A stretch of DNA of 64,000 nucleotides from an uncultured Ruminococcus sp. (GCA_946494335.1 CAMMBV010000006.1:1-64000); one strand, 5' to 3'. Positions 45,466 to 54,762 are shown, numbered from the stretch's first letter. Translations and numbers: made by a program. Notes: a model not told the origin generated them from the letters alone.

Positions 45466-46602
45466 TTATTTCGCAGCTTTTGCAGCTTTGATTGCTTCAA
45501 TCAGCATCGGGCCTACCTTGAACAGGTCCCCGTTAATGCCGTAATCCGCTATCTCAAAGATCGGCGCCGCCGCATTCTTGTTTACCGCTATGATGCACTC
45601 TGATTCCTGCATTCCCGCTTTGTGCTGGATCGCTCCGGATATTCCAAGCGCTACATAAATCTTCGGATGTACTGTCTTTCCTGTCTGGCCTACCTGATGG
45701 TCTGCACTCAGCCAGCCGCTGTCAATCGCTGCACGGGATCCGCCTACTACGCCTCCCAGTACCTCTGCCAGCTCTTCTGCTATCTTGATTCCTCCCTCTA
45801 CGTCGGAAGAAATTCCACGGCCTACGGATACTACGTATTCCGCTCCTACCAGGTCTACCAGCTTCTTCGCTGCCTTTACTACTTCCACTACTTCTGTCTG
45901 AAGGTCTGCATCGGTCAGCTCAAATCCTGCTTTTACTACTTCTACTGCATTTGCTTTCGTTTCATCGTACGCGCCTTTTTTCAGCACGCCCGGTCTTACC
46001 GTTGCCATCGACGGACGGAATCTCGGGCAGATGATCGTCGCCATCAGGTTTCCTCCAAATGCCGGACGCGTCATCTTCAGATCCTTTGCCACGTCATGCG
46101 GTTTGCCCAGCACTTTCGCAGAATCCGTCTTTGTGATTCTCTCTTCCGCCAGTACGGAATTGTTTCTTAAGAAATCCTGATAGTTTGCCACGTCTACATC
46201 CAGATGTGTACAGTCTGCGCACAGTCCTGTATGCAGTCTCGCTGCACAGCGCGGTCCTAAGTCACGGCCGATGTTCGTCGCTCCGATCAGGAAAATTTCC
46301 GGTTTCTCTTCCGCGATGATATCGCAGATTACTTTTGTATAGGCATCTGTCGTATATACGCCCAGTCTCGGATCGTCCGCCACGATTACCTTGTCTGCTC
46401 CGTATCCGCCCAGCTCTTTTGCCAGTCCTTCTACGTTGTCTCCCAGCAGAAGTCCCACCAGTTTTACTCCCAGCTCGTCTGCCAGCTTACGTCCTTCTGA
46501 TATCAGCTCAAAGTCTGTCGGCATCAGTTTGCCTTCTCTCTGCTCGCAGAATACCCATACATCCTTAAAAGCAGATACATTACTACTATCGAAATTTTGC
46601 AT
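45466..46602 (-). CDS. etfA: Electron transfer flavoprotein alpha subunit, copy 1
   Basis: 378 residues. C-terminal FAD domain with VSVGRGISSDVEGG, GSRAAIDSGWLSADHQVGQTGKTV and ALGISGAIQHKAGM, typical of EtfA of butyryl-CoA dehydrogenase complexes. Translation is identical to the copy at 48869-50005; only the stop differs (TAA here). It follows its EtfB partner by 17 bases and precedes abfD. With EtfB and the dehydrogenase it probably couples crotonyl-CoA reduction to ferredoxin reduction. Confidence 0.96.
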   Translation of the reverse strand: MQNFDSSNVSAFKDVWVFCEQREGKLMPTDFELISEGRKLADELGVKLVGLLLGDNVEGLAKELGGYGADKVIVADDPRLGVYTTDAYTKVICDIIAEEKPEIFLIGATNIGRDLGPRCAARLHTGLCADCTHLDVDVANYQDFLRNNSVLAEERITKTDSAKVLGKPHDVAKDLKMTRPAFGGNLMATIICPRFRPSMATVRPGVLKKGAYDETKANAVEVVKAGFELTDADLQTEVVEVVKAAKKLVDLVGAEYVVSVGRGISSDVEGGIKIAEELAEVLGGVVGGSRAAIDSGWLSADHQVGQTGKTVHPKIYVALGISGAIQHKAGMQESECIIAVNKNAAAPIFEIADYGINGDLFKVGPMLIEAIKAAKAAK

Positions 46603-47426
46603 GTTCCCTTTCTCCTCTCTTAGATGATATGTTTCTCAGCGAGTATGCCTGCCAGCTTGTCACAGGTCGCCTGATCTGCTCCTTCCAGCATCTGGCCTGC
46701 TCCCTTCTGCGGCGGTGTGAAGGAGATCAGAATGTTGGTCGGTGAACCTGCAAGTCCGATATTGTTTACATCGATCAGCGGGTTGTCCTTCAGAAGATTG
46801 TAGTCATACACTTCCATCGGTTTCTCATATGCTTCGTAGATGCCTCCCACGCTCATGTATCTCGGCTCGTTCAGCTCTTTGATGCAGGTGATCAGACACG
46901 GTGTCTTTACTTTGATGGTCATGTATCCGTCTTCCAGCGCACGCTGTATCGTCAGACTGTCTCCATCTTTCTTGATATCCTGCGCATACGTTACCTGCGG
47001 CAGTCCCAGTTTCTCTGCGATCTGCGGGCCTACCTGCGCTGTATCTCCGTCGATTGCCTGACGGCCGCAGAATACGATATCGTCATTTTCCAGTCCCATA
47101 TGGTCGATCGCTGCTGCGATGATCTGGGATGTTGCATATGTATCGGATCCTCCGAATTCACGTGCGGAAATCAGTACTGCACGGTCTGCTCCGCGGGCAA
47201 GCAGCTCTCTTAACATGCCTTCTGCCGGCGGCGGGCCCATCGTTACTACGATTACTTCACAGCCTGTCTCATCTTTTAATTTCAGCGCTGCTTCCACTGC
47301 GTTTAAGTCGTCGGGGTTCGTGATGGTCTGCATGGAAGCACGGTCCAGGGTTCCGTCCGGTTTTACTGCTACCTTTCCGGAGGTATCTGGTACCTGTTTT
47401 ACACAAACGATTATTTTCATGATCTT
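45467..47426. repeat. Direct repeat copy 1, about 1,960 bp (etfBA)
   Basis: Matches 48870-50829 with no difference seen, offset 3,403 bp. It starts at the second base of the etfA stop codon and ends six bases before the etfB start, so it covers the gene pair almost exactly. Overlapping reading frames on the other strand also match, which shows identity at synonymous sites. Confidence 0.92.
46620..47420 (-). CDS. etfB: Electron transfer flavoprotein beta subunit, copy 1
   Basis: 266 residues. IIVCVKQVPDTSGKV start and FCGRQAIDGDTAQVGPQIAEKL adenine-nucleotide-binding segment, the form found in flavin-bifurcating Bcd-Etf systems of Clostridia. Identical in translation to 50023-50823. Follows the acyl-CoA dehydrogenase by 20 bases with AGGAGGAG ribosome site. 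Confidence 0.96.
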   Translation of the reverse strand: MKIIVCVKQVPDTSGKVAVKPDGTLDRASMQTITNPDDLNAVEAALKLKDETGCEVIVVTMGPPPAEGMLRELLARGADRAVLISAREFGGSDTYATSQIIAAAIDHMGLENDDIVFCGRQAIDGDTAQVGPQIAEKLGLPQVTYAQDIKKDGDSLTIQRALEDGYMTIKVKTPCLITCIKELNEPRYMSVGGIYEAYEKPMEVYDYNLLKDNPLIDVNNIGLAGSPTNILISFTPPQKGAGQMLEGADQATCDKLAGILAEKHII

Positions 47427-47439
47427 ATTCTCCTCCTGT

Positions 47440-48597
47440 TTATTTGATTACGTTTTTAGCAATTACCATTCTCTGAACTTCTGATGTTCCTTCATAGATC
47501 TCTGTGATCTTGGCATCACGCATCATACGTTCAACCGGGTATTCCTTGATATATCCGTAACCACCATGGAGCTGAACAACTTTCGTTGTAACGGCCATAG
47601 CTGTCTCTGCCGCGAACAGTTTCGCCATGGCAGATTCTTTGCCATAAGAAATCTTCTGTCCCTGAGAACTCAGGTATTTTTTGTAAGCTGCATCATATAC
47701 CAGCCAGCGTGCTGCACAGATACGTGCTTCCATATCTGCGATCTGGAACTGTGTGTTCTGGAATTTTGAAATCGGTTTTCCAAACTGAACTCTCTGCTGC
47801 ACGTATGCTACCAGCTCATCCTGTGCGCCCTGTGCGATACCCAGAGCCTGTGCTGCAATACCGATACGTCCGCCGTCCAGTGTAGCCATAGCCACGTTGA
47901 AACCTTTGCCTTCCGCACCCAGCAGGTTTTCCTTCGGAACGATACAGTCTTCAAAAATAATCTCTGTTGTAGAGGAAGCACGGATACCCATTTTATCCTC
48001 CACTTTACCGCGGGAGAATCCCGGGAAAGATGATTCAACGATAAATGCGGAAATTCCTTTGTTTCCTTTGGACGGATCCGTCATAGCCATAACAACGAAA
48101 ACATCTGCTACGCCGCCGTTTGTGATGAAGATTTTGTTACCGTTCAACACGTAATGGTCGCCGTCCAGAACAGCTGTGGTCTGCTGTGCAGATGCATCTG
48201 TTCCTGCTTCCGGCTCTGTCAGACAGAAAGCGCCGATCGTACCGCTGGTCATTTTGGTAAGATATTTCTGTTTCTGCTCTTCTGTACCGAATTTCAGAAT
48301 CGGCCAGCATGCCAGTGAATTGTGCGCTGCCACGATTACGGCTGTTGCGGCACATTTTTTCGCAAGTTCTTCCACTGCCATTGCGTAGGCAACGTCATCA
48401 GCGCCTGCTCCGCCGTATTCTTTCGGCATGTTCATTCCCATAACACCGTAGCGGAAAAGTTTCTGTACATTTTCCATCGGGAATTCTTCTGTGACATCAA
48501 TTTCTGCAGCGATTGGTTTCACCTCGTTCTCAGCGAAGTCTGCAACCATTTTTCTGACAAGTTCTTGTTCCTTTGTTAGTTGAAAGTTCACAGTCAT
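47440..48597 (-). CDS. Acyl-CoA dehydrogenase (butyryl-CoA dehydrogenase type), copy 1
   Basis: 385 residues. FAD/substrate motifs AFCLTEPEAGTDAS and RVQFGKPISKFQNTQF, and the catalytic Glu in KITEIYEGTSEVQRM. Most likely reduces crotonyl-CoA to butyryl-CoA with its EtfAB. First gene of the unit acd-etfB-etfA-abfD and has its own promoter (48709-48737). Clearly diverged from the paralogue at 50839-51978, in contrast to the identical Etf genes. Confidence 0.93.
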   Translation of the reverse strand: MTVNFQLTKEQELVRKMVADFAENEVKPIAAEIDVTEEFPMENVQKLFRYGVMGMNMPKEYGGAGADDVAYAMAVEELAKKCAATAVIVAAHNSLACWPILKFGTEEQKQKYLTKMTSGTIGAFCLTEPEAGTDASAQQTTAVLDGDHYVLNGNKIFITNGGVADVFVVMAMTDPSKGNKGISAFIVESSFPGFSRGKVEDKMGIRASSTTEIIFEDCIVPKENLLGAEGKGFNVAMATLDGGRIGIAAQALGIAQGAQDELVAYVQQRVQFGKPISKFQNTQFQIADMEARICAARWLVYDAAYKKYLSSQGQKISYGKESAMAKLFAAETAMAVTTKVVQLHGGYGYIKEYPVERMMRDAKITEIYEGTSEVQRMVIAKNVIK

Positions 48598-48708
48598 TAT
48601 CTCCTTTTACTTTATGTTTTTTTGGGGGTTACACCTCAGTCTTACAGTTTCCCGCCAAATATCCAGGTTCATGGCATAACTGTCCCCGAATGAAACTATT
48701 ATGAATAC

Positions 48709-48737
48709 ATTATAGCCGTTTGTTAATTAAAAATCAA
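48709..48737 (-). promoter_or_regulatory. Promoter of the acd1-etfBA-abfD operon
   Basis: Minus strand TTGATT (48737-48732), 17-base spacer, TATAAT (48714-48709). The leader to ATG 48597 is about 105 bases. Confidence 0.7.
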
Positions 48738-48792
48738 TAATTTTGTAGATTTTTAACATGAAGTTTTTCCCTTTTTGCCCGGACATTCAGCA

Positions 48793-48853
48793 CAAAACTC
48801 CCGTTTCGGGAATCAGGCGTTTTCTTTCCTGCCTGTTTGCCCAAAACGGGAGT
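48793..48853 (-). terminator. Terminator of the acd2-etfBA unit
   Basis: Minus strand ACTCCCGTTTTGGG (48853-48840) pairs with CCCGAAACGGGAGT (48810-48797), with an inner CAGGC/GCCTG stem, then TTTTG. It separates the two dehydrogenase-Etf modules into independent transcripts. Confidence 0.82.
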
Positions 48854-48868
48854 CTGATTCAGATAAAA

Positions 48869-50005
48869 CTATTTCGCAGCTTTTGCAGCTTTGATTGCTT
48901 CAATCAGCATCGGGCCTACCTTGAACAGGTCCCCGTTAATGCCGTAATCCGCTATCTCAAAGATCGGCGCCGCCGCATTCTTGTTTACCGCTATGATGCA
49001 CTCTGATTCCTGCATTCCCGCTTTGTGCTGGATCGCTCCGGATATTCCAAGCGCTACATAAATCTTCGGATGTACTGTCTTTCCTGTCTGGCCTACCTGA
49101 TGGTCTGCACTCAGCCAGCCGCTGTCAATCGCTGCACGGGATCCGCCTACTACGCCTCCCAGTACCTCTGCCAGCTCTTCTGCTATCTTGATTCCTCCCT
49201 CTACGTCGGAAGAAATTCCACGGCCTACGGATACTACGTATTCCGCTCCTACCAGGTCTACCAGCTTCTTCGCTGCCTTTACTACTTCCACTACTTCTGT
49301 CTGAAGGTCTGCATCGGTCAGCTCAAATCCTGCTTTTACTACTTCTACTGCATTTGCTTTCGTTTCATCGTACGCGCCTTTTTTCAGCACGCCCGGTCTT
49401 ACCGTTGCCATCGACGGACGGAATCTCGGGCAGATGATCGTCGCCATCAGGTTTCCTCCAAATGCCGGACGCGTCATCTTCAGATCCTTTGCCACGTCAT
49501 GCGGTTTGCCCAGCACTTTCGCAGAATCCGTCTTTGTGATTCTCTCTTCCGCCAGTACGGAATTGTTTCTTAAGAAATCCTGATAGTTTGCCACGTCTAC
49601 ATCCAGATGTGTACAGTCTGCGCACAGTCCTGTATGCAGTCTCGCTGCACAGCGCGGTCCTAAGTCACGGCCGATGTTCGTCGCTCCGATCAGGAAAATT
49701 TCCGGTTTCTCTTCCGCGATGATATCGCAGATTACTTTTGTATAGGCATCTGTCGTATATACGCCCAGTCTCGGATCGTCCGCCACGATTACCTTGTCTG
49801 CTCCGTATCCGCCCAGCTCTTTTGCCAGTCCTTCTACGTTGTCTCCCAGCAGAAGTCCCACCAGTTTTACTCCCAGCTCGTCTGCCAGCTTACGTCCTTC
49901 TGATATCAGCTCAAAGTCTGTCGGCATCAGTTTGCCTTCTCTCTGCTCGCAGAATACCCATACATCCTTAAAAGCAGATACATTACTACTATCGAAATTT
50001 TGCAT
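48869..50005 (-). CDS. etfA: Electron transfer flavoprotein alpha subunit, copy 2
   Basis: 378 residues, same translation as 45466-46602; stop codon is TAG instead of TAA. Last gene of the acd2-etfB-etfA transcript, followed by a strong terminator. The same FAD-domain motifs apply. Having two identical Etf pairs suggests dosage, or separate regulation with two different dehydrogenases. Confidence 0.96.
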   Translation of the reverse strand: MQNFDSSNVSAFKDVWVFCEQREGKLMPTDFELISEGRKLADELGVKLVGLLLGDNVEGLAKELGGYGADKVIVADDPRLGVYTTDAYTKVICDIIAEEKPEIFLIGATNIGRDLGPRCAARLHTGLCADCTHLDVDVANYQDFLRNNSVLAEERITKTDSAKVLGKPHDVAKDLKMTRPAFGGNLMATIICPRFRPSMATVRPGVLKKGAYDETKANAVEVVKAGFELTDADLQTEVVEVVKAAKKLVDLVGAEYVVSVGRGISSDVEGGIKIAEELAEVLGGVVGGSRAAIDSGWLSADHQVGQTGKTVHPKIYVALGISGAIQHKAGMQESECIIAVNKNAAAPIFEIADYGINGDLFKVGPMLIEAIKAAKAAK

Positions 50006-50829
50006 GTTCCCTTTCTCCTCTCTTAGATGATATGTTTCTCAGCGAGTATGCCTGCCAGCTTGTCACAGGTCGCCTGATCTGCTCCTTCCAGCATCTGGCC
50101 TGCTCCCTTCTGCGGCGGTGTGAAGGAGATCAGAATGTTGGTCGGTGAACCTGCAAGTCCGATATTGTTTACATCGATCAGCGGGTTGTCCTTCAGAAGA
50201 TTGTAGTCATACACTTCCATCGGTTTCTCATATGCTTCGTAGATGCCTCCCACGCTCATGTATCTCGGCTCGTTCAGCTCTTTGATGCAGGTGATCAGAC
50301 ACGGTGTCTTTACTTTGATGGTCATGTATCCGTCTTCCAGCGCACGCTGTATCGTCAGACTGTCTCCATCTTTCTTGATATCCTGCGCATACGTTACCTG
50401 CGGCAGTCCCAGTTTCTCTGCGATCTGCGGGCCTACCTGCGCTGTATCTCCGTCGATTGCCTGACGGCCGCAGAATACGATATCGTCATTTTCCAGTCCC
50501 ATATGGTCGATCGCTGCTGCGATGATCTGGGATGTTGCATATGTATCGGATCCTCCGAATTCACGTGCGGAAATCAGTACTGCACGGTCTGCTCCGCGGG
50601 CAAGCAGCTCTCTTAACATGCCTTCTGCCGGCGGCGGGCCCATCGTTACTACGATTACTTCACAGCCTGTCTCATCTTTTAATTTCAGCGCTGCTTCCAC
50701 TGCGTTTAAGTCGTCGGGGTTCGTGATGGTCTGCATGGAAGCACGGTCCAGGGTTCCGTCCGGTTTTACTGCTACCTTTCCGGAGGTATCTGGTACCTGT
50801 TTTACACAAACGATTATTTTCATGATCTT
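48870..50829. repeat. Direct repeat copy 2, about 1,960 bp (etfBA)
   Basis: Second copy of 45467-47426. Differences begin immediately outside: on one side the etfA stop codon, on the other the etfB ribosome-site region. Confidence 0.92.
50023..50823 (-). CDS. etfB: Electron transfer flavoprotein beta subunit, copy 2
   Basis: 266 residues, identical in translation to 46620-47420, including GRQAIDGDTAQVGPQ. The spacer to etfA (17 bases) is also identical to copy 1. The upstream ribosome site differs (AGGAGGATAAAAGATC), marking the repeat edge. Confidence 0.96.
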   Translation of the reverse strand: MKIIVCVKQVPDTSGKVAVKPDGTLDRASMQTITNPDDLNAVEAALKLKDETGCEVIVVTMGPPPAEGMLRELLARGADRAVLISAREFGGSDTYATSQIIAAAIDHMGLENDDIVFCGRQAIDGDTAQVGPQIAEKLGLPQVTYAQDIKKDGDSLTIQRALEDGYMTIKVKTPCLITCIKELNEPRYMSVGGIYEAYEKPMEVYDYNLLKDNPLIDVNNIGLAGSPTNILISFTPPQKGAGQMLEGADQATCDKLAGILAEKHII

Positions 50830-50838
50830 TTATCCTCC

Positions 50839-51978
50839 TTATCTCAGAATGTTCCCGGAAATTACAACACGCTGGATCTCAGATGTTCCTTCATAGATCT
50901 CTGTGATCTTGGCGTCACGCATCATGCGCTCAAGGGGATAATCATTGGTGTATCCGTATCCGCCGCACATCTGAAGCGCTTTTGTAGTCACCTTGTTCGC
51001 CATCTCTGAGCAGAACAGTTTTGCTGTGGCAGCTTCAACAGTGAAACGTTTCTGTGTCATCTTTGCAACAGCCGCTTTGTAGGTAAGCAGCTGACCTGCT
51101 TCGATTCCAACATACATATCAGCAAATACAAACTGAGAATTCTGGAATTTTGCGATCGGTCTTCCAAACTGCACGCGGACTTTTGCAAAATCCATAGCTT
51201 CCTGATATGCGCCTTCTGCAATACCCAGAGCCTGCGCAGCAATACCGATACGTCCGCCGTCCAGCGTTGCCATGGCAATGCTGAAGCCTTTGCCTTCTAC
51301 GCCCAGCAGATTTTCCTTCGGAACAATGCAGTCCTGGAAAATAATCTCTGCTGTCGGTGAGCCATGAAGACCCATCTTCACTTCATGTTTTCCTACAGCA
51401 AATCCCGGGAAATCTTTCTCAACGATAAATGCGGAAATACCCTTTGTTCCCTTGGAAGGATCTGTCATGGCAAATACAACGAAAATATCCGCCACATAAC
51501 CGTTTGTAATAAAGATCTTGGAACCGTTCAGCACATAATGATCTCCGTCCAGAACAGCTGTTGTCGTTCCTTTGGAAGCATCTGAACCTGCATCTGCCTC
51601 TGTCAGACAGAAAGCGCCGACTTTGCGTCCTTTCGTCAGCATCGGAAGATATTTCTGTTTCTGCTCCTCTGTACCGTAAGCGATGATAGGACCGCAGCAC
51701 AGACCGTTGTGCGTAGCCACAATATCACCTGTAGATGCACATGCCTTGGAAATCTCCTCGATTGCAATCGCTCCGGAAAGATCATCAGCACCTGCTCCGC
51801 CGTACTCCTTGGGTACGATCATGCCCATAACACCATAGCGGAAAAGATCGTCGATGGTCTGGGCGGGATACTGGCTGGTTCTGTCAGTTTCAGCAGCGAT
51901 GGGAGCAATCTCATTCTCTGTGAATTCGCGAACCATCTTACGAACAAGTTCCTGTTCACGGGATAACTTGAATTCCAT
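50839..51978 (-). CDS. Acyl-CoA dehydrogenase (butyryl-CoA dehydrogenase type), copy 2
   Basis: 379 residues, with AFCLTEADAGSDAS, VRVQFGRPIAKFQNSQF and catalytic Glu in ITEIYEGTSEIQRV. Same fold and length class as copy 1 but many substitutions, so the pair is an older duplication or acts on different acyl chains. First gene of its own operon with promoter at 52105-52133 and GGAGG ribosome site. Confidence 0.93.
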   Translation of the reverse strand: MEFKLSREQELVRKMVREFTENEIAPIAAETDRTSQYPAQTIDDLFRYGVMGMIVPKEYGGAGADDLSGAIAIEEISKACASTGDIVATHNGLCCGPIIAYGTEEQKQKYLPMLTKGRKVGAFCLTEADAGSDASKGTTTAVLDGDHYVLNGSKIFITNGYVADIFVVFAMTDPSKGTKGISAFIVEKDFPGFAVGKHEVKMGLHGSPTAEIIFQDCIVPKENLLGVEGKGFSIAMATLDGGRIGIAAQALGIAEGAYQEAMDFAKVRVQFGRPIAKFQNSQFVFADMYVGIEAGQLLTYKAAVAKMTQKRFTVEAATAKLFCSEMANKVTTKALQMCGGYGYTNDYPLERMMRDAKITEIYEGTSEIQRVVISGNILR

Positions 51979-52104
51979 ATTTCTACCTCCTTGAATTGTG
52001 ATTGATAACTCCTTTTAGGAAGGGATCACTCTGAATTGTTGATATTGTCTATATTTTCCTGTATCAATAAAGTGATTACGTTCCATCAGTTAACATTCAT
52101 GTAA

Positions 52105-52133
52105 ATTCTACTATAAATATTCTCTATTTGCAA
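52105..52133 (-). promoter_or_regulatory. Promoter of the acd2-etfBA operon
   Basis: Minus strand TTGCAA (52133-52128), 17-base spacer, TAGAAT (52110-52105). The leader of about 120 bases contains TTGATA...TATCAA half-sites that could be an operator; I cannot name the regulator. Confidence 0.55.
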
Positions 52134-52171
52134 TAATAGTTCACAAAAATTTTCAAAATACGCCCTTCTTT

Positions 52172-53494
52172 CTATGCCTCCAGATACAGGGTGGCCACCG
52201 CCTTTTCATTATACTGGGAAGAAATAATGCCCCCGTCCGACAATCTGGAATAAATTCCGGAAAATTTCCCATTGTATACAAAAAGACCGGACATGTTGGT
52301 ATATTGCTTCCACCTGGGATTTTCTTCCACCAGATAAATGTTTTCCGTGCGGTAGGGCGAACAGTATTCCTGGTAAATATAGTCCCCTCCCGCATGTTCT
52401 CTGACAATATTTTCCCATTCTTCTTCAGAAAAATCAATTCCCGCATACACACCCCTGGATGCATAGGAATCCAGCGGCTTTATGATATAGCCGTCCTTTT
52501 CCTTTATCACGTGTGCGACGGTTTCCTGATTATCCGCAAGAAGATCCGTGTAAGGAACATGCTCTTTTATAAAGCTTTGTTCTTCTTTTGTCAGAAATTC
52601 CATGGTTTCTTTCCGGTACAGCACCCAAAACAGCCATTTATTGTGGATAATCTGAGTACAGAAGGCCCCTATGAGACAGACGTCCTGATTCTTAACAGCC
52701 GCAAGAAAATCCTGTACCTCATCATAATGAGTCATCACATCGCTGGTGACAGCCCTTCTGTACACCACATCAATGGGATGGCCTGTGGGAGAATACAGCA
52801 CGTGATCCCGGTACTTAAGCTTTGTGATCTCACAGATTTCCGTCTCATAGCCCGCCGCCTCAAACCGCCTTTTAAATTCTTCAAATTCCGTGATGGAACA
52901 GTGCTCCAGGAAATCCACAATCGCTACATAAGGCCGCTGCACCTTCTTTTCATAGGTTCCGTAAATATTCATAAACTCCTTTACCCAGCAATCAAACAGC
53001 TCAAAGGATTTCATAGAGTACCGGTCCTTCATCTTCTGATGGGCCGGATTTTTCTCCACCGCCATATTAAGAACATAATCTTCGTTCATGGCGCTTGTCC
53101 CGTCCGTATTGATTTCACAGAATTTAAAGGAACCGTCCTCTTCGTTATAAAAGATATCAAACCGGGCAATGGGAAGATGGCAGTCATAAAGCCTGGGAAT
53201 CAGGATCAGCTCTTCCAGTTTTTTTGAAAATGGAAACAGCTTCCGATAGGAAGGATTCCTCAAATACTCTTTTATCACTTTTTCAAAAATGGTATATGTC
53301 ATCCCGGTGATTTGGCGGTAATGCTCCACTGCCTGCTGTGTAAAAACCTTGGGGACGTGAAGTGTGTGTACACATCTTCCATGATAGGCTACGCTGGAAT
53401 GCTCCAGATAGTCCTTGATCTTAAGGGCCGCTTCTTTGTTTTCTTCAAAATGTTTCTTTATCTCCTGTCTGTATTCCTCTGCAATCTTATTCAT
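52172..53494 (-). CDS. Glutathionylspermidine synthase-like ATP-grasp protein
   Basis: 440 residues. FKFCEINTDGTSAMNEDYVLN, IIKPLDSYASRGVYAG and YIYQEYCSPY resemble the ATP-grasp amide ligase core of glutathionylspermidine synthase-like proteins. It starts 8 bases inside the end of the glutamate-cysteine ligase gene, so both are made together. It may add the next residue to gamma-glutamylcysteine or a related thiol; typical gshB or gshF is not present. Product unknown. Confidence 0.75.
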   Translation of the reverse strand: MNKIAEEYRQEIKKHFEENKEAALKIKDYLEHSSVAYHGRCVHTLHVPKVFTQQAVEHYRQITGMTYTIFEKVIKEYLRNPSYRKLFPFSKKLEELILIPRLYDCHLPIARFDIFYNEEDGSFKFCEINTDGTSAMNEDYVLNMAVEKNPAHQKMKDRYSMKSFELFDCWVKEFMNIYGTYEKKVQRPYVAIVDFLEHCSITEFEEFKRRFEAAGYETEICEITKLKYRDHVLYSPTGHPIDVVYRRAVTSDVMTHYDEVQDFLAAVKNQDVCLIGAFCTQIIHNKWLFWVLYRKETMEFLTKEEQSFIKEHVPYTDLLADNQETVAHVIKEKDGYIIKPLDSYASRGVYAGIDFSEEEWENIVREHAGGDYIYQEYCSPYRTENIYLVEENPRWKQYTNMSGLFVYNGKFSGIYSRLSDGGIISSQYNEKAVATLYLEA

Positions 53495-54722
53495 AATACT
53501 CCCCTGCCAGTGTTTTCTTTTGTTCCGTCAGTTTTTCCAGGGGCATCAGCAGAAGCTGTTCGCTTTCGCACAGCTGATTTTTCGCCCCCTCAATTACATA
53601 TTTTAAAAGCTTATCCGCCGGATATCCGTACACTTCCCCGTCAAATCCATACTGCATCAGATTTTTCTGGGCCTTCCGGATTGCCGCTTCGTCTGCATCC
53701 AGCTTTTTTGCCAGTTCTTCCAGGAAATCTTTCTGGTAAAACACCCCTTTTAATAGGGCGGCGTATCCCAGCACACAGTTGATAGGCATACTGTCCGCAT
53801 AGCGGATTTCCAGATAATGCTTCAGTCTCACATCCTGGAAATTCATGGACAGAATGTGCTCAATATCTTCCCGGGTAAAAAGATTCTCGCCCCAGATCTC
53901 TCCGGTTTTTTTGTCTCCCGTATAAAGGGGCGTGCCCTGATTTTCCACAAAAATCACCGGCATATCCATCAAAAACTGAGCATACTTTTCAAATCCGAAG
54001 TCCTCATCAAAAAGTCCCGGAATAATGCCCGTCCTGTCAGGATCCACATTATCCCATATATATGTCCTGGCCAGATGACCCTCGTATGCCTCCCCGTCCA
54101 TCACCGGCGTATTGTCCGTCAAAAGTTTGAACAGAGGCATCAGCATATAGGCGCTTCGGATTTTCAGAATAAAATCCTGTTCATTGTCATAATCGATGGA
54201 TACCTGGGTGGCCGCTGTTCCCCGCATCATATTCTTGCCGCAGCAGCCGGTCTCCATAAAATACCGGTCCATATACTCATACCGCTTTTTGGGAATCAGC
54301 GCCATATTTTCTGCTTTTGATACCGGATGATATCCAAGGGTCAGCATTTCATAGCCCCACTCCTCCAGAATAGGCGTAATCTGCTCCAGAAACATACGGT
54401 AAATGCGGTAGATCAGCGAAATATCTTCCCTGGGATTTATACTCACCTCCAGCTGTCCCGCCGGCTCCAGGCTGATGGAATAATCATCGTTATAAATTCC
54501 AAGGAGACTTCCCTCCGGCTCATATCGAAAGGGAAACTGTCCGCTTAACCGCTCCAGAAGCGCGCCGATTCCCCGATCTCCGTAGTAGGAGATGCTTTCC
54601 CTGGTCTGTCTGTCCACAACAATGTGCTCCAGCTCCACACCAAGCTTTTCCGTACAATGACGTTTGCTGCCATTTTCAAAATGCTGCACCAGTAATTTTT
54701 TATTTTCTTCCCGTATACTCAT
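53487..54722 (-). CDS. Glutamate-cysteine ligase (GCS2/plant-type GshA)
   Basis: 411 residues. GVELEHIVVD, SLEPAGQLEVSINPRED and KNMMRGTAATQVSIDY are conserved in GCS2-type ligases that join glutamate to cysteine with ATP. The C-terminus lacks the GshF ATP-grasp fusion; that activity may come from the overlapping neighbour. Divergent from the tRNA-Thr gene. Catalytic residues appear intact. Confidence 0.85.
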   Translation of the reverse strand: MSIREENKKLLVQHFENGSKRHCTEKLGVELEHIVVDRQTRESISYYGDRGIGALLERLSGQFPFRYEPEGSLLGIYNDDYSISLEPAGQLEVSINPREDISLIYRIYRMFLEQITPILEEWGYEMLTLGYHPVSKAENMALIPKKRYEYMDRYFMETGCCGKNMMRGTAATQVSIDYDNEQDFILKIRSAYMLMPLFKLLTDNTPVMDGEAYEGHLARTYIWDNVDPDRTGIIPGLFDEDFGFEKYAQFLMDMPVIFVENQGTPLYTGDKKTGEIWGENLFTREDIEHILSMNFQDVRLKHYLEIRYADSMPINCVLGYAALLKGVFYQKDFLEELAKKLDADEAAIRKAQKNLMQYGFDGEVYGYPADKLLKYVIEGAKNQLCESEQLLLMPLEKLTEQKKTLAGEYYE

Positions 54723-54762
54723 ATTTACCTCACAGATTTTTTCAAAAAAAAGAAAATTTGTA

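Noticed and set aside
48870-50829. Duplicated etfBA as a pure assembly artefact
   Set aside because: The flanking dehydrogenases, terminator and promoter differ between the copies, so an assembler loop would not produce this layout; reads should still confirm it.
52304-53227. A 307-codon plus-strand frame
   Set aside because: Antisense to the ATP-grasp gene, with shadow-like composition and no family motif.
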